From: Thalassotalea agarivorans
GTDB taxonomy: Bacteria; Pseudomonadota; Gammaproteobacteria; Enterobacterales; Alteromonadaceae
Assembly (NCBI RefSeq): GCF_030295955.1
Contig: NZ_AP027363.1
Location: 1,054,001 to 1,118,000 of the forward strand
Reading direction: 5' to 3'
DNA: 64,000 nucleotides
The position numbers and the translations under genes were made by a program. The notes under the pieces are model-generated. The model worked only from the letters and a program-made list of their open reading frames with translations, was not told the DNA's origin and did no database searches. Shown piece by piece: positions 8,301-16,399 of the stretch (positions within the stretch are counted from its first letter, which is position 1; each line of letters begins with the position of its first letter).

Positions 8301-10401
8301 TATTGGCAAAGTCAATCGCGCTGCTGAATCGCTCCTTGGCATTATTAACGACATTCTTGATTTTTCAAAAATAGAGGCGGGTAAACTTACCTTAGAAGCC
8401 GTTGATTTCCATTTAGAAGACGTCTTAGCAGACTTTTCAAATTTAGTTGGGCTAAAAGCGCATGATAAAGGCTTAGAGCTGTTATTTGACGTTAAGCAAA
8501 ATGTAACCCGCACGCTTGTAGGCGACCCGCTGAGATTAAATCAAATATTATTGAACCTAGGCTCGAACGCAACCAAGTTTACCGAAGAGGGTGAAATTGT
8601 TATTGCAGTGTCTCAAGTTGAACAAAAAGATAGCAAAGTTAAATTGCAGTTTGATGTGAAAGACTCTGGTATAGGTTTAACTGAGGAGCAACAGAGCAAG
8701 CTGTTCCGCTCGTTCCAACAAGCGGATACATCGACTACACGTAAATATGGTGGTACCGGGCTCGGCTTAACCATTTGTAAAAAGCTAACTGAGTTAATGG
8801 GTGGTGACATTTGGGTCACAAGTGAAGCCGGTCAGGGCAGTACGTTTTCGTTTACTGTTTGGTTAGAACATAGCGAAACACTATCAAGTGCGGCGGTTGC
8901 TAAGAAAAATCACGGACTGTTAAAAGACAAGCAAGTGTTAATCGCCGACGACAATCATATTGCGCTCGATGTACTTAAAGGAATCTTGGAAGGGTTCGGC
9001 TGTATTGTGACAACAACGTCTACTGGTGTGGAGGCTGTTAATACGGCTGAAAGCAGCATGCAGGTTTTTGATTTTGCGATTATCGATTGGAAAATGCCTG
9101 ACATAGACGGCATAGAAGTTATACGGCAAATCAGCGGTTTGGAACCTAAAAAAGTGAATCATATGATGCTGATAACCGCATTAGGTAAAGATGAGGTTAT
9201 TGATCAGGCTCAAGCGGAACAAGCAGAAAATATTGAAGCTTATTTAGCAAAACCTGTCACTTCTTCCGTGGTATTTGATCATATGCTTGATTTGCTGGGC
9301 GACAAGTATGCGCATACTACACGTCAACATATTCGCAGCGACGAGCTAAAAGATAACCAGGCATCACTTGCTGGTGCGAAGATTTTATTAGTAGAAGACA
9401 ACGAGCTTAACCAAGAATTGGCAATGGAGTTACTAAAACAAGCTAATATTCATGTTGAACTGGCTGAAAACGGCCAGCAAGCGATTGATATGATATCGGC
9501 TAATGAATACGACGGCGTGTTAATGGATCTGCAAATGCCTATTATGGATGGCTACACCGCAACCAAGCAACTTAGAGCAAATGGCGTTACTTTGCCTATT
9601 ATTGCGATGACCGCGAATGCCATGGCGGGTGATAAAGAAAAAGTATTAGCGGTTGGTATGAATGCACATATTGCAAAACCGATTAACGTTCGCGAAATGT
9701 TCTCTACCATGAGCACATGGATAAAAGTGAGTGGACTATCGCCATCTGAAAATACATTAAGTGAAACTTCAAACGACAGTGATGAGCCGGATAATTTTGA
9801 TATGTTAGCGCATATCAATGCGGCAAAAGGGTTAGAAGTAAGTAATGGTAGCTCTAAACTGTATCGTAAATTGTTAGGTAAGTTTATCGATGGACAAACG
9901 CTATTCCATGAAGATTTCAGGGAAGCGTGGGCGCACGACAGAATGGAAGATGCAACCCGTATTGCACATACCCTAAAAGGCTCCGCGGGTAACATTGGGG
10001 CGACTGATTTACAGGCGCAAGCAACAAAATTGGAAAAAGCGTGTGCAGACAAAGCCTCGACAGAAGCGATAACAGCCTTGTTTGAACAAACCAAAGCGTC
10101 ACTAAATGAAGTGCTTGACGATTTACAACGATTCTTTGATGCAAACCAAGTTGAAAAGGTAGCAACGAAAGCGACATTCGCGCTGGATGACGAGTTGTTA
10201 GCATCACTTGATAAATTGGCAGAGCTTATCGAAGAGTTTGAAACAGATGCCGTGGATTTAGTTGAAGAACTTATTCCGCAATTGTCAGGCAGTGGTTTAG
10301 AGAGTGAGTTTAAGAAAATCGCTCGTCATATTGAAAACTATGAATTTGATGAAGCACAACAAGTGTTTGATCAGTTTTTAGAAAAACTAAAGTCACGTTA
10401 G
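5347..10401 (+). CDS. Very large hybrid sensor histidine kinase (EvgS/BvgS-like) with two sensor regions
   Basis: A 1684-residue inner-membrane phosphorelay kinase. Seen in order: signal peptide (1-24), periplasmic solute-binding-protein family 3 domain (about 39-260), membrane segments near 276-293 and 311-331, a second periplasmic sensor region of about 300 residues (335-630, cache-like by position), a third membrane segment (about 632-655), coiled coil, two PAS domains (about 690-800 and 813-925), HisKA with H957 in NMRHEIRTPMN, HATPase with N and G boxes (GGTGLGLTICKKL), receiver 1 (phospho-acceptor D1247), receiver 2 (D1394), HPt with H1541 in IAHTLKGSAGN, and a helical tail. All phosphorelay residues are present. 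No response regulator gene is adjacent. It lies between grpE and dnaK with its own terminator. The ligand is unknown; an amino-acid-like ligand for the first sensor is only a family-based guess. Confidence 0.9.
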   Translation: MWLRKNYKNILAFCILSFATVAKANELSPELLEWAMQNQTVTVGIDDNLPPFDFIDDRGRPSGVGRLARDSLNQDLPFELKVTSARSFRKVYNEVKRGELDVVSMCAKTPEREGEVLFTRPLITLTPVLVTQEGGAGISSLDQVQSFHRISAVSGYNTTDYAEKISKGTEVIGVADTKAGLRAVSEGKVDGFVSYYYTVHQLAESQGLKNLNYIQLKNFKPFTAGFCVNKDKPEIVKILNHFIREKGPNFGPDMQIEWQAMKATTSIDETEKDNAMVWFVGIAALTFVYLVIRVSQQYSLSIARNFDTNTFRIVYFLVIALMLAIIGYLMTNHLSNKEEQIKTELLDTFELTQDVALKMLDSWYTPREAYTKDIANSDRFRMLVEQRAKFASSTERIEEINAINQEIDAHFRNKAWLRVENRTFNVISLDGHHYHSSAGLKIGHVSEIYKYRKALFDRVVKGETLFIPPVWADEDVDGFIEDGDRDAVVFIATPVRDMSGKVIAIFAVRFDASKRYASLFNDARFGTSFESYLIDQNGFFASESRFLNRLRKRGMVPPTGSTILTVQLPDVDNNPIAQAASFGNSGQSLEGYIDYRGNLVIGQWVWFAKYNVLLVSEQDWDDLVASYRNVKNIFLISIILLFSIVFTLSVFMIIISRRANEISQRSKKELEEQVQQRTKDLEAAIETNELVVRSMSEGIFGVDIDGQIEFFNHAASTMLGFSEDEVKGQHCFDLFHHTDKFGKKVTAETSRIMTAIREQKPIKIPETIFWTKAGTNIPVEFSVNLVDDRKSTLEAVVTFQDITNRLEERERVEKLIDTAPAAMLIVNNKHRIEMFNQETTKLLGYSDEELNGLDARKLIPPEVAKDYANYIDDFWQNPRRISSVEAGFEARAIKKSGEIVEVEDIHTPVTIDKEVKGIVLLRDVTIENKAKQTLVKAKEMADEASKAKSDFLANMRHEIRTPMNAIIGMSDLAMQHVKDNKARNYIGKVNRAAESLLGIINDILDFSKIEAGKLTLEAVDFHLEDVLADFSNLVGLKAHDKGLELLFDVKQNVTRTLVGDPLRLNQILLNLGSNATKFTEEGEIVIAVSQVEQKDSKVKLQFDVKDSGIGLTEEQQSKLFRSFQQADTSTTRKYGGTGLGLTICKKLTELMGGDIWVTSEAGQGSTFSFTVWLEHSETLSSAAVAKKNHGLLKDKQVLIADDNHIALDVLKGILEGFGCIVTTTSTGVEAVNTAESSMQVFDFAIIDWKMPDIDGIEVIRQISGLEPKKVNHMMLITALGKDEVIDQAQAEQAENIEAYLAKPVTSSVVFDHMLDLLGDKYAHTTRQHIRSDELKDNQASLAGAKILLVEDNELNQELAMELLKQANIHVELAENGQQAIDMISANEYDGVLMDLQMPIMDGYTATKQLRANGVTLPIIAMTANAMAGDKEKVLAVGMNAHIAKPINVREMFSTMSTWIKVSGLSPSENTLSETSNDSDEPDNFDMLAHINAAKGLEVSNGSSKLYRKLLGKFIDGQTLFHEDFREAWAHDRMEDATRIAHTLKGSAGNIGATDLQAQATKLEKACADKASTEAITALFEQTKASLNEVLDDLQRFFDANQVEKVATKATFALDDELLASLDKLAELIEEFETDAVDLVEELIPQLSGSGLESEFKKIARHIENYEFDEAQQVFDQFLEKLKSR

Positions 10402-10424
10402 TACGTCAATAAAGTATGGTGATT

Positions 10425-10456
10425 AAAAAAAGTTTCAATTTTTTGAAACTTTTTTT
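10425..10456 (+). terminator. Intrinsic terminator after the hybrid kinase
   Basis: A 14-bp stem (seven A, then GTTTCAA; TTGAAAC, then seven T) with a TTTT loop. It ends just 9 bases before the dnaK heat-shock promoter and so insulates dnaK from kinase transcription. Confidence 0.88.
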
Positions 10457-10465
10457 GTTTTTAGT

Positions 10466-10493
10466 GTTGAAAACTCATTTCTCACCCCCATTA
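10466..10493 (+). promoter_or_regulatory. Sigma-32 (heat shock) type promoter of dnaK
   Basis: GTTGAAA, 13 bases, CCCCATTA, 53 bases upstream of the dnaK start. The match to the RpoH consensus and the spacer length agree with the grpE and lon promoters here. Confidence 0.82.
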
Positions 10494-10545
10494 AAAGGTC
10501 AAGACGAATTTTTACCAAATATATTTTTATACGGAGATCCTCAAG

Positions 10546-12474
10546 ATGGGCAAAATTATCGGTATTGACCTAGGGACTACTAACTCATGTGTTGCTGTTT
10601 TAGACGGTGACAATGTTCGTGTAATTGAAAACGCAGAAGGTGATCGTACTACACCTTCTATCATTGCATACACAGACGAAGGCGAAACATTAGTTGGTCA
10701 ACCAGCTAAACGCCAAGCAGTTACAAACCCACAAAACACATTGTTTGCTATTAAGCGTTTAATCGGTCGTCGTTTCGAAGACAAAGAAGTACAACGCGAT
10801 ATTGACATTATGCCATTTGGTATTGCCAAAGCAGATAATGGCGATGCTTGGGTAGAAGCGAAAGGTGAAAAAATTGCACCACCACAAGTTTCTGCAGAAG
10901 TATTGAAGAAAATGAAGAAAACAGCAGAAGACTACTTAGGTGAAACAGTAACAGAAGCTGTTATCACAGTACCTGCTTACTTCAACGATTCACAACGTCA
11001 AGCGACAAAAGATGCTGGCCGTATCGCTGGCTTAGATGTTAAGCGTATTATTAACGAGCCGACAGCGGCTGCACTTGCTTACGGTATGGATAAGCAACAA
11101 GGCGATAAAGTTGTTGCTGTATACGACTTAGGTGGTGGTACGTTCGATATTTCAATCATCGAAATTGATGAAGTTGAAGGCGAGCACACGTTTGAAGTAC
11201 TAGCGACTAATGGTGACACACACCTAGGTGGTGAAGATTTCGATAACCGCTTAATTAATTACTTAGTAGCCGAGTTCAAGAAAGACCAAGCGATTGACTT
11301 AACAAACGATCCACTGGCTATGCAACGTTTGAAAGAAGCGGCAGAAAAAGCGAAGTGTGAGCTTTCTTCAGCACAACAAACAGACGTTAACTTACCTTAC
11401 ATCACTGCTGATGCAACAGGTCCTAAGCACATGAACATCAAAGTTACACGTGCTAAGTTAGAGTCGCTTGTTGAAGATATGGTTAAAGCGACATTAGAGC
11501 CGCTTAAAACAGCATTAGCTGACGCTGACCTTTCAACATCAGACGTAACAGACGTTATTCTTGTTGGTGGTCAAACGCGTATGCCACTAGTACAAAAAAC
11601 AGTAACAGATTTCTTTGGCAAAGAGCCTCGTAAAGATGTTAACCCTGACGAAGCCGTTGCATCAGGTGCAGCAGTTCAAGCGGGTGTACTAGCAGGTGAT
11701 GTTACAGACGTATTACTACTAGACGTTACGCCTCTTTCTCTTGGTATTGAAACCATGGGTGGTGTGATGACTAAAGTTATCGACAAGAACACAACGATTC
11801 CTACTAAGCAATCGCAAACGTTCTCTACAGCTGAAGATAACCAAGCAGCGGTAACTGTGCATGTACTTCAAGGTGAGCGTAAGCAAGCACAAGCTAACAA
11901 ATCACTTGGTCAGTTCAACTTAGAAGGTATCGACCCAGCGCCACGTGGTATGCCACAAATCGAAGTAACATTCGATATCGATGCTGACGGTATTTTACAT
12001 GTGTCTGCTAAAGACAAGAACACAGGTAAAGAGCAGAAGATCACGATTAAAGCATCTTCTGGTTTATCGGACGATGAAGTAGAGCAAATGGTACGTGACG
12101 CAGAAGCGAATGCTGATGCAGATGCTAAGTTCGAAGAACTAGTAACAGCACGTAACCAAGCTGATGGTCTTGTACATGCTACTCGCAAGCAAGTTGAAGA
12201 AGCCGGTGATGAATTACCAGCAGAAGACAAAGACAAGATTGAAGCAGCATTAAAAGAGTTAGAAGAAGCGATTAAAGGCGATGACAAAGAAGCAATTGAT
12301 GCTAAGTCACAAGCCGTTATCGAAGCTTCAGCTAAGTTAATGGAAATTGCTCAAGCAAAAGCTCAAGCACAACAAGCTGGCGCTGCAGGCGGCGAAGCAC
12401 CACAAGGTGAACAAGGCCCAGCAGGCGATGACGTAGTTGACGCTGAGTTTGAAGAAGTTAAAGACGACAAGTAA
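10546..12474 (+). CDS. dnaK: Chaperone protein DnaK (Hsp70)
   Basis: A 642-residue cytoplasmic ATP-dependent chaperone. The ATPase domain begins [16 protein letters not shown] and contains the phosphate-2 loop [10 protein letters not shown] and the [11 protein letters not shown] segment. The substrate-binding domain includes [17 protein letters not shown], and the helical lid ends in an A/Q/G-rich linker and the acidic tail EEVKDDK that recruits cochaperones. Length is normal for the family. A GGAG ribosome site lies at 10533. It has its own sigma-32 promoter and a strong terminator, so dnaJ is likely transcribed separately. Confidence 0.98.
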   Translation: MGKIIGIDLGTTNSCVAVLDGDNVRVIENAEGDRTTPSIIAYTDEGETLVGQPAKRQAVTNPQNTLFAIKRLIGRRFEDKEVQRDIDIMPFGIAKADNGDAWVEAKGEKIAPPQVSAEVLKKMKKTAEDYLGETVTEAVITVPAYFNDSQRQATKDAGRIAGLDVKRIINEPTAAALAYGMDKQQGDKVVAVYDLGGGTFDISIIEIDEVEGEHTFEVLATNGDTHLGGEDFDNRLINYLVAEFKKDQAIDLTNDPLAMQRLKEAAEKAKCELSSAQQTDVNLPYITADATGPKHMNIKVTRAKLESLVEDMVKATLEPLKTALADADLSTSDVTDVILVGGQTRMPLVQKTVTDFFGKEPRKDVNPDEAVASGAAVQAGVLAGDVTDVLLLDVTPLSLGIETMGGVMTKVIDKNTTIPTKQSQTFSTAEDNQAAVTVHVLQGERKQAQANKSLGQFNLEGIDPAPRGMPQIEVTFDIDADGILHVSAKDKNTGKEQKITIKASSGLSDDEVEQMVRDAEANADADAKFEELVTARNQADGLVHATRKQVEEAGDELPAEDKDKIEAALKELEEAIKGDDKEAIDAKSQAVIEASAKLMEIAQAKAQAQQAGAAGGEAPQGEQGPAGDDVVDAEFEEVKDDK

Positions 12475-12491
12475 TAGCTGTCGTCTTTCAT

Positions 12492-12535
12492 AAAACATAG
12501 TCAAAGCGTCGGTAACCGGCGCTTTGTTATGTTTT
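12492..12535 (+). terminator. Long composite terminator hairpin after dnaK
   Basis: Nested stems: AAAACATA with TATGTTTT on the outside, and CAAAGCGTCGG with CCGGCGCTTTG (one G-T pair) inside with a TAA loop. It ends in four T. Confidence 0.75.
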
Positions 12536-12540
12536 ACTTA

Positions 12541-12700
12541 GAGGCTCTGGGCTGCGAGCTTCGAGCGGAAAGTACTAAGAGCTAGCGTAAAGTTGCTTGT
12601 ACCTAGTTCCTCGTTCCTAGGAACGATAGTGACGAGTCCCTAGGAACCGTCATCCTGTAGGTGCCTACTAGGATGTAGGTACTTAGGTTTTGTCTGGAAC
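12541..12700. repeat. Dispersed intergenic repeat, copy A (heptamer run plus palindrome)
   Basis: The 12475-12810 gap holds the dnaK terminator, this repeat and a structured dnaJ leader. The repeat starts with heptamer-like units (GGGCTGC GAGCTTC GAGC at 12549-12566), identical over 18 bases to 20347-20364. It is followed by an imperfect inverted repeat around GTTCCTCGTTCCTAGGAACG (12606-12647) and another hairpin around 12651-12674. No reading frame is evident. Copies B, C and D are listed at 15520, 20278 and 41751. Confidence 0.6.
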
Positions 12701-12724
12701 TGAAAACCTGTGATACAGGATCTT

Positions 12725-12775
12725 AAAATCTATTTGTTTAGTCTTTTGACTAAAGAGCATAAACCAATAGATTTT
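12725..12775 (+). promoter_or_regulatory. Structured 5' leader of dnaJ
   Basis: A perfect 10-bp outer stem (AAAATCTATT at 12725-12734 with AATAGATTTT at 12766-12775) encloses a perfect 7-bp stem-loop (TTTAGTC-TTTT-GACTAAA, 12737-12754). It ends 35 bases before the dnaJ ATG, which has only a weak ribosome site. Possible roles are an mRNA leader structure or an operator. Function is inferred only from position. Confidence 0.4.
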
Positions 12776-12810
12776 CGAAAATTTGTAGTACGGATAAAGA
12801 ATTAAGATTT

Positions 12811-13941
12811 ATGTCTAAACGTGATTATTATGAATTATTAGGCGTTGCTAAAGATGCTGGCGAACGCGATATTAAAAAGGCCTATAAGCGCCTAGCGATG
12901 AAGTATCATCCGGATCGCACCAAAGGCGATGCCGAGAAAGAAGAAACGTTTAAGCAAATTAAAGAAGCATACGAAGTGCTTAAAGATGATCAAAAGCGTG
13001 CAGCTTATGATCAATACGGTCATGCTGCTTTTGAACAAGGTGGCATGGGCGGTGGCGGCGGCTTTGCTGGCGGCGCTGACTTTGGCGACATCTTTGGCGA
13101 TGTCTTCGGTGATATTTTTGGTGGCGGTCGCCGAGGCGGTGGCTCACGCGCGCGTCGTGGTAGCGATTTGCGTTACAACTTAGAAATGACACTTGAAGAA
13201 GCTGTTAAAGGTAAATCAGTTGAAATACGTGTTCCTACCTACGTAGCCTGTGAACCATGTGATGGCAGTGGAGCTAAACCTGGCACAAGCGCTAAAACCT
13301 GTCCTACATGTCATGGCCACGGCCAAGTGCAAATGCGCCAAGGCTTGTTTGCGGTGCAGCAAACTTGTCCTACTTGTAACGGCCAAGGTAAGGTTATTGA
13401 AGAGAAGTGTACCTCTTGCTACGGACAAGGTCGCGTAGAGAAGACAAAAACACTTAACGCGAAGATTCCAGCAGGCGTCGATACAGGTGATAGAATTCGT
13501 TTAGCAGGCGAAGGTGAAGCCGGTGAACATGGTGCACCAGCAGGTGATTTGTATGTGCAAGTGCACGTAAAAGATCATCCTATTTTTGTTCGCGATGAAA
13601 ATCACTTGTACTGTGAAGTGCCAATTAGCTATACCACAGCAGCATTGGGCGGTGAGATTGAAGTACCGACCTTAGCAGGCAAAGTTAAGCTTAAGATACC
13701 GAAAGAAACACAAACCGGTAAAATGTTTAGAATGCGTGGCAAAGGCGTTAAGTCAGTTCGCAGCTCACACACAGGTGACTTGATGTGTAAAGTGGTGGTG
13801 GAAACACCAGTGAATTTGTCAGCCAAGCAACGAGAAATTTTAGAGCAGCTTGAAGAAAGCATTGACGGTAAGAAGAATAGACCAAAAGAAAGCTCTTTCT
13901 TTGATGGCGTGAAAAAGTTTTTCGACGACCTAACTTCATAA
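12811..13941 (+). CDS. dnaJ: Chaperone protein DnaJ (Hsp40)
   Basis: A 376-residue type I J-protein, the cochaperone that delivers substrates to DnaK and stimulates its ATPase. Domain order: J domain (1-70) with the HPD motif in YHPDRTKGD, a Gly/Phe-rich linker with repeated GDIFGD-type units (about 75-115), four zinc-binding CxxCxGxG repeats ([32 protein letters not shown]), and the C-terminal substrate and dimer domains. Length matches E. coli DnaJ. It lies about 335 bases after dnaK behind a terminator and a repeat, and no sigma-32 motif was seen in that gap. Confidence 0.98.
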   Translation: MSKRDYYELLGVAKDAGERDIKKAYKRLAMKYHPDRTKGDAEKEETFKQIKEAYEVLKDDQKRAAYDQYGHAAFEQGGMGGGGGFAGGADFGDIFGDVFGDIFGGGRRGGGSRARRGSDLRYNLEMTLEEAVKGKSVEIRVPTYVACEPCDGSGAKPGTSAKTCPTCHGHGQVQMRQGLFAVQQTCPTCNGQGKVIEEKCTSCYGQGRVEKTKTLNAKIPAGVDTGDRIRLAGEGEAGEHGAPAGDLYVQVHVKDHPIFVRDENHLYCEVPISYTTAALGGEIEVPTLAGKVKLKIPKETQTGKMFRMRGKGVKSVRSSHTGDLMCKVVVETPVNLSAKQREILEQLEESIDGKKNRPKESSFFDGVKKFFDDLTS

Positions 13942-13942
13942 T

Positions 13943-13968
13943 AAAAAGCACCTTCGGGTGCTTTTTTT
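13943..13968 (+). terminator. Intrinsic terminator of dnaJ
   Basis: A 10-bp stem AAAAAGCACC / GGTGCTTTTT with a stable TTCG tetraloop and T run, 2 bases after the dnaJ stop. Confidence 0.92.
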
Positions 13969-14082
13969 ATTGCCGCTCAAAAACGCCGCTTGGCAATAAA
14001 TAGCGCACGAAACATAAGTCACCTTTATCTCTTACTGTTGATTTCTTATACTGCTGTAAGGTATTTATTTCAGGAATTGGCT

Positions 14083-14628
14083 GTGCAACTAGAACAGATA
14101 TGGTCGACCTACCGAGGCACGCTTAAAAATTTTCTACATGCAAAAGTCTCAGATCCAGACGAAGTAGAAGATCTTCTGCAAGATGTGCTGATTAAAGTAC
14201 ATACTAATCTAGACAAGATTAAGGATGACAGTTCTGTTAAATCTTGGCTTTTTACCACAACCAATCATGCCATTATTGATTTTTATCGTAGCAATGCCCG
14301 CAAACGCCAATTAACACAAGAAGACACTTGGTACGAAGAAGAAGCAGAAGAAGACATTAAGCAACAAATGGCACCTTGCGTTTTGTCCTTTATCGATGGC
14401 TTAGATGCTGATGATGCAGCCTTACTTAGAATGGTAGAAATAGAGAATAAGCCACAAAAGGCGCTCGCTGAATCGATGAACATAAGCTATTCCACGTTAA
14501 AATCTAGAGTTCAGTCAGCTCGCCGTAAGTTGAAAGGTCTGTTTGACCAGTGCTGCAGTTTTGAACTTGATAGCCAAGGCAACTTAATGGATGCAACGCG
14601 AAAAAATAATGCCTGCAGCAAATGCTAA
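14083..14628 (+). CDS. sigZ: ECF RNA polymerase sigma factor, SigZ type
   Basis: About 181 residues if begun at the GTG at 14083, which has AGGA at 14072-14075. The open frame extends upstream to 13990, but those residues do not look like the family. Region 2 contains EVEDLLQDVLIKVHTNLDKI and SWLFTTTNHAIIDFYRS. Region 4 contains KPQKALAESMNISYSTLKSRVQSARRKLK. The C-terminus has the SigZ hallmark: a CC pair (C157, C158) followed by a short beta segment with QGNLMD and a final CSKC (C178, C181). No anti-sigma gene is adjacent. The cysteines suggest thiol or metal sensing, which is inference. It is followed by a GST-like gene after a 136-base gap. Confidence 0.8.
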   Translation: MQLEQIWSTYRGTLKNFLHAKVSDPDEVEDLLQDVLIKVHTNLDKIKDDSSVKSWLFTTTNHAIIDFYRSNARKRQLTQEDTWYEEEAEEDIKQQMAPCVLSFIDGLDADDAALLRMVEIENKPQKALAESMNISYSTLKSRVQSARRKLKGLFDQCCSFELDSQGNLMDATRKNNACSKC

Positions 14629-14764
14629 TCTACCGCCATACTGCATGACTTTTTAAAAAATTTTGTTTAATTTTCGTCTTTTTGCTACATGCATCGTCTT
14701 ATAGGTAAATACGTTAATTGGTCCTGGTGACTAATCACGTTTAACCCTATTCGAGGATGTTGTC

Positions 14765-15487
14765 ATGATTAAAGTTGTTAGTTTTAGAATCTGCCCATTT
14801 GTTCAACGTGTAACTGCGCTTTTAGAAGCGAAAAATGTGCCTTATGAAATAGAGTACATTTCATTAAGCGATAAACCACAATGGTTTTTAGATATTTCGC
14901 CTAATGGCCAAGTGCCTTTATTAGTGACTGAAAATGGTACAGCCTTGTTTGAATCAGACGCTATAGCAGAGTATTTAGATGATCAATATGCACCGATTGT
15001 TGCTGACGTATCTGCAGAACAAAAGGCGTTAGATCGTGCTTGGACCTACCAAGCGACTAAGCACTATTTGGTGCAATGTGGCACCATGAGCAGTAAAGAC
15101 AAAGAGACTTTTGAAACACGTTTTGAAAAACTGTCAAAAGCCTTTGCTAAAGCTGAAAAATACCTCGCCGAAGCAAACCACAATGGCCCGTTTTGGCATG
15201 GCGATTATGTGTCAAATGTTGATATGGCTTGGTTTGTTCTTCTGCATAGAGCGCATATTGTTGAGCAACATTCAGGTTTGGACTTTTTCGCTCAGTTCCC
15301 GCGCGTTAAAGCATGGCAACAAGCGTTGATGGCAACACAATTACCTGAGTCTACTGTGTCTGATGATTTTGTAGAAAAGTTTTCAAATTTTTACTTATCT
15401 GAGAATACATACTTAGGAAGAAAGCTTGAACAAAGCTGTGCGCCAGCTGAAAAAAGCGCATGTAGTACATCAAGTTGTTGTGGATAG
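14765..15487 (+). CDS. Glutathione S-transferase family protein with cysteine-rich C-terminus
   Basis: A 240-residue soluble protein. The N-terminal thioredoxin-like domain (about 1-80) has ICPFVQRV with Cys10 at the position of the active residue in omega-like GSTs. The segment NGQVPLLVTENGTALFESDAIAEYLDD carries the cis-Pro and the glutathione gamma-glutamyl site (ESDAI). The helical GST C-domain follows (about 90-215). The end is unusual: C225, C233 and a terminal CCG (C238, C239), a possible metal- or redox-active tail. A good GAGGATG ribosome site precedes the ATG. It lies downstream of the SigZ-type sigma factor and may be part of its regulon, which is a guess from position and the shared cysteine-rich ends. 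Confidence 0.82.
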   Translation: MIKVVSFRICPFVQRVTALLEAKNVPYEIEYISLSDKPQWFLDISPNGQVPLLVTENGTALFESDAIAEYLDDQYAPIVADVSAEQKALDRAWTYQATKHYLVQCGTMSSKDKETFETRFEKLSKAFAKAEKYLAEANHNGPFWHGDYVSNVDMAWFVLLHRAHIVEQHSGLDFFAQFPRVKAWQQALMATQLPESTVSDDFVEKFSNFYLSENTYLGRKLEQSCAPAEKSACSTSSCCG

Positions 15488-15490
15488 ATG

Positions 15491-15515
15491 AAAAAGCGCC
15501 TTCGGGCGCTTTTTT
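15491..15515 (+). terminator. Intrinsic terminator of the GST-like gene
   Basis: A perfect 10-bp stem AAAAAGCGCC / GGCGCTTTTT with a TTCG loop and T run, 3 bases after the stop. Confidence 0.92.
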
Positions 15516-15519
15516 AATG

Positions 15520-15625
15520 CGTGCTAAGAGCTACGTGCCACGCGCTCTTACTCCTTGCCCCATGCTCCTTGTACCCTTAAGCGAAGCGCACTTGCTCCTT
15601 GCCCCTAGGAACGAAGTAACGAATG
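15520..15625. repeat. Dispersed intergenic repeat, copy B (divergent)
   Basis: A low-complexity block resembling the repeats at 12541 and 20278: AGAGCTAC, repeated CTCCTTG(C/T)(C/A)CC units and a palindrome-like end CCCTAGGAACGAAGTAACGAA. There is no gene within it. It separates the GST terminator from the 3' end of the Lrp-family gene. The relationship to the other copies is by eye and weaker than between copies A and C. Confidence 0.45.
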
Positions 15626-15667
15626 GGCACTCTTTACAGTATTAAAGCTTTTAGCCAGTCCCTATTT

Positions 15668-16135
15668 TTACTCCGTAAAATTAGGGACGACGCCACTGCG
15701 GCTATGTTCAAAAATGAGGGAAGTTTCAACGGTTTGTACTTCATCACGGGAGGTAATTGCTTCAAACACGAATTTACGCAAGTGCTCACTATCTCGCACA
15801 GACATATGGATAAAGTAATCGTACATGCCGCCCATGTGATACAAGCTGACAATTTCGGGTAACAACAATAGATCATCGCGCAGCTTATCAACGATTTCTT
15901 CTGAGTAAGGTTGCAGTTTTATCGCAGCGATGGCTTCGATATTGCCGCCGATAGTTTTGAAATCGATATCGATAAAAGCACTTTTTATCACACCCGCTTG
16001 TTTCATACGTTTAACACGTTCTAAACAAGTAGATGGGGCAATACCTATTTTGCTTGCTAGCTCTTTGTTGGTGATATCAGCATCTCTAAACAAGATGGTT
16101 AATATGCGTAAATCTATGTCATCTAACTTTTTCAT
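15668..16135 (-). CDS. Lrp/AsnC family transcriptional regulator
   Basis: A 155-residue regulator of amino-acid or related metabolism. The N-terminal winged helix-turn-helix (about 4-60) reads DDIDLRILTILFRDADITNKELASKIGIAPSTCLERVKRM, and the C-terminal RAM/AsnC ligand-binding domain (about 65-150) contains GMYDYFIHMSVRDSEHL. It has the general length of Lrp (about 164), but its specificity cannot be told from sequence. It stands alone, divergent from nhaA across a 264-base gap. Targets and effector are unknown. Confidence 0.9.
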   Translation of the reverse strand: MKKLDDIDLRILTILFRDADITNKELASKIGIAPSTCLERVKRMKQAGVIKSAFIDIDFKTIGGNIEAIAAIKLQPYSEEIVDKLRDDLLLLPEIVSLYHMGGMYDYFIHMSVRDSEHLRKFVFEAITSRDEVQTVETSLIFEHSRSGVVPNFTE

Positions 16136-16399
16136 TAACGTACTTATCGAACAAATCCTAACTTAATACTACCTTACATTTTATACAGATTAACAGAGCG
16201 TTTATCATCTGTTTTTGAATTAATGTCGCTATAATTTATATTTTTCGAATAAAAACCATAAAAAATAACACTGGTTACAACTGATAACGTTTTTTTCTTT
16301 TGTGAATTAACTATAATCGGACATAATGAACCAATGTAAGTTATAAGACGTACGGTTTTTATACTTTTATCAATTAACAGGGAACTTAATCGCTTAACT

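Noticed and set aside
9552-10094. 180-codon minus-strand frame within the hybrid kinase gene
   Set aside because: It is antisense to the receiver and HPt domains, whose catalytic residues are intact; there is no promoter or ribosome site.
14629-14764. SigZ-dependent promoter before the GST-like gene
   Set aside because: A CGTC that could be an ECF -10 is present, but there is no matching -35, and no common motif with the sigma gene's own upstream region was found.
15623-15862. 79-codon plus-strand frame opposite the Lrp-family gene
   Set aside because: It is antisense to a well supported Lrp/AsnC gene, lacks a ribosome site and shows no motif.
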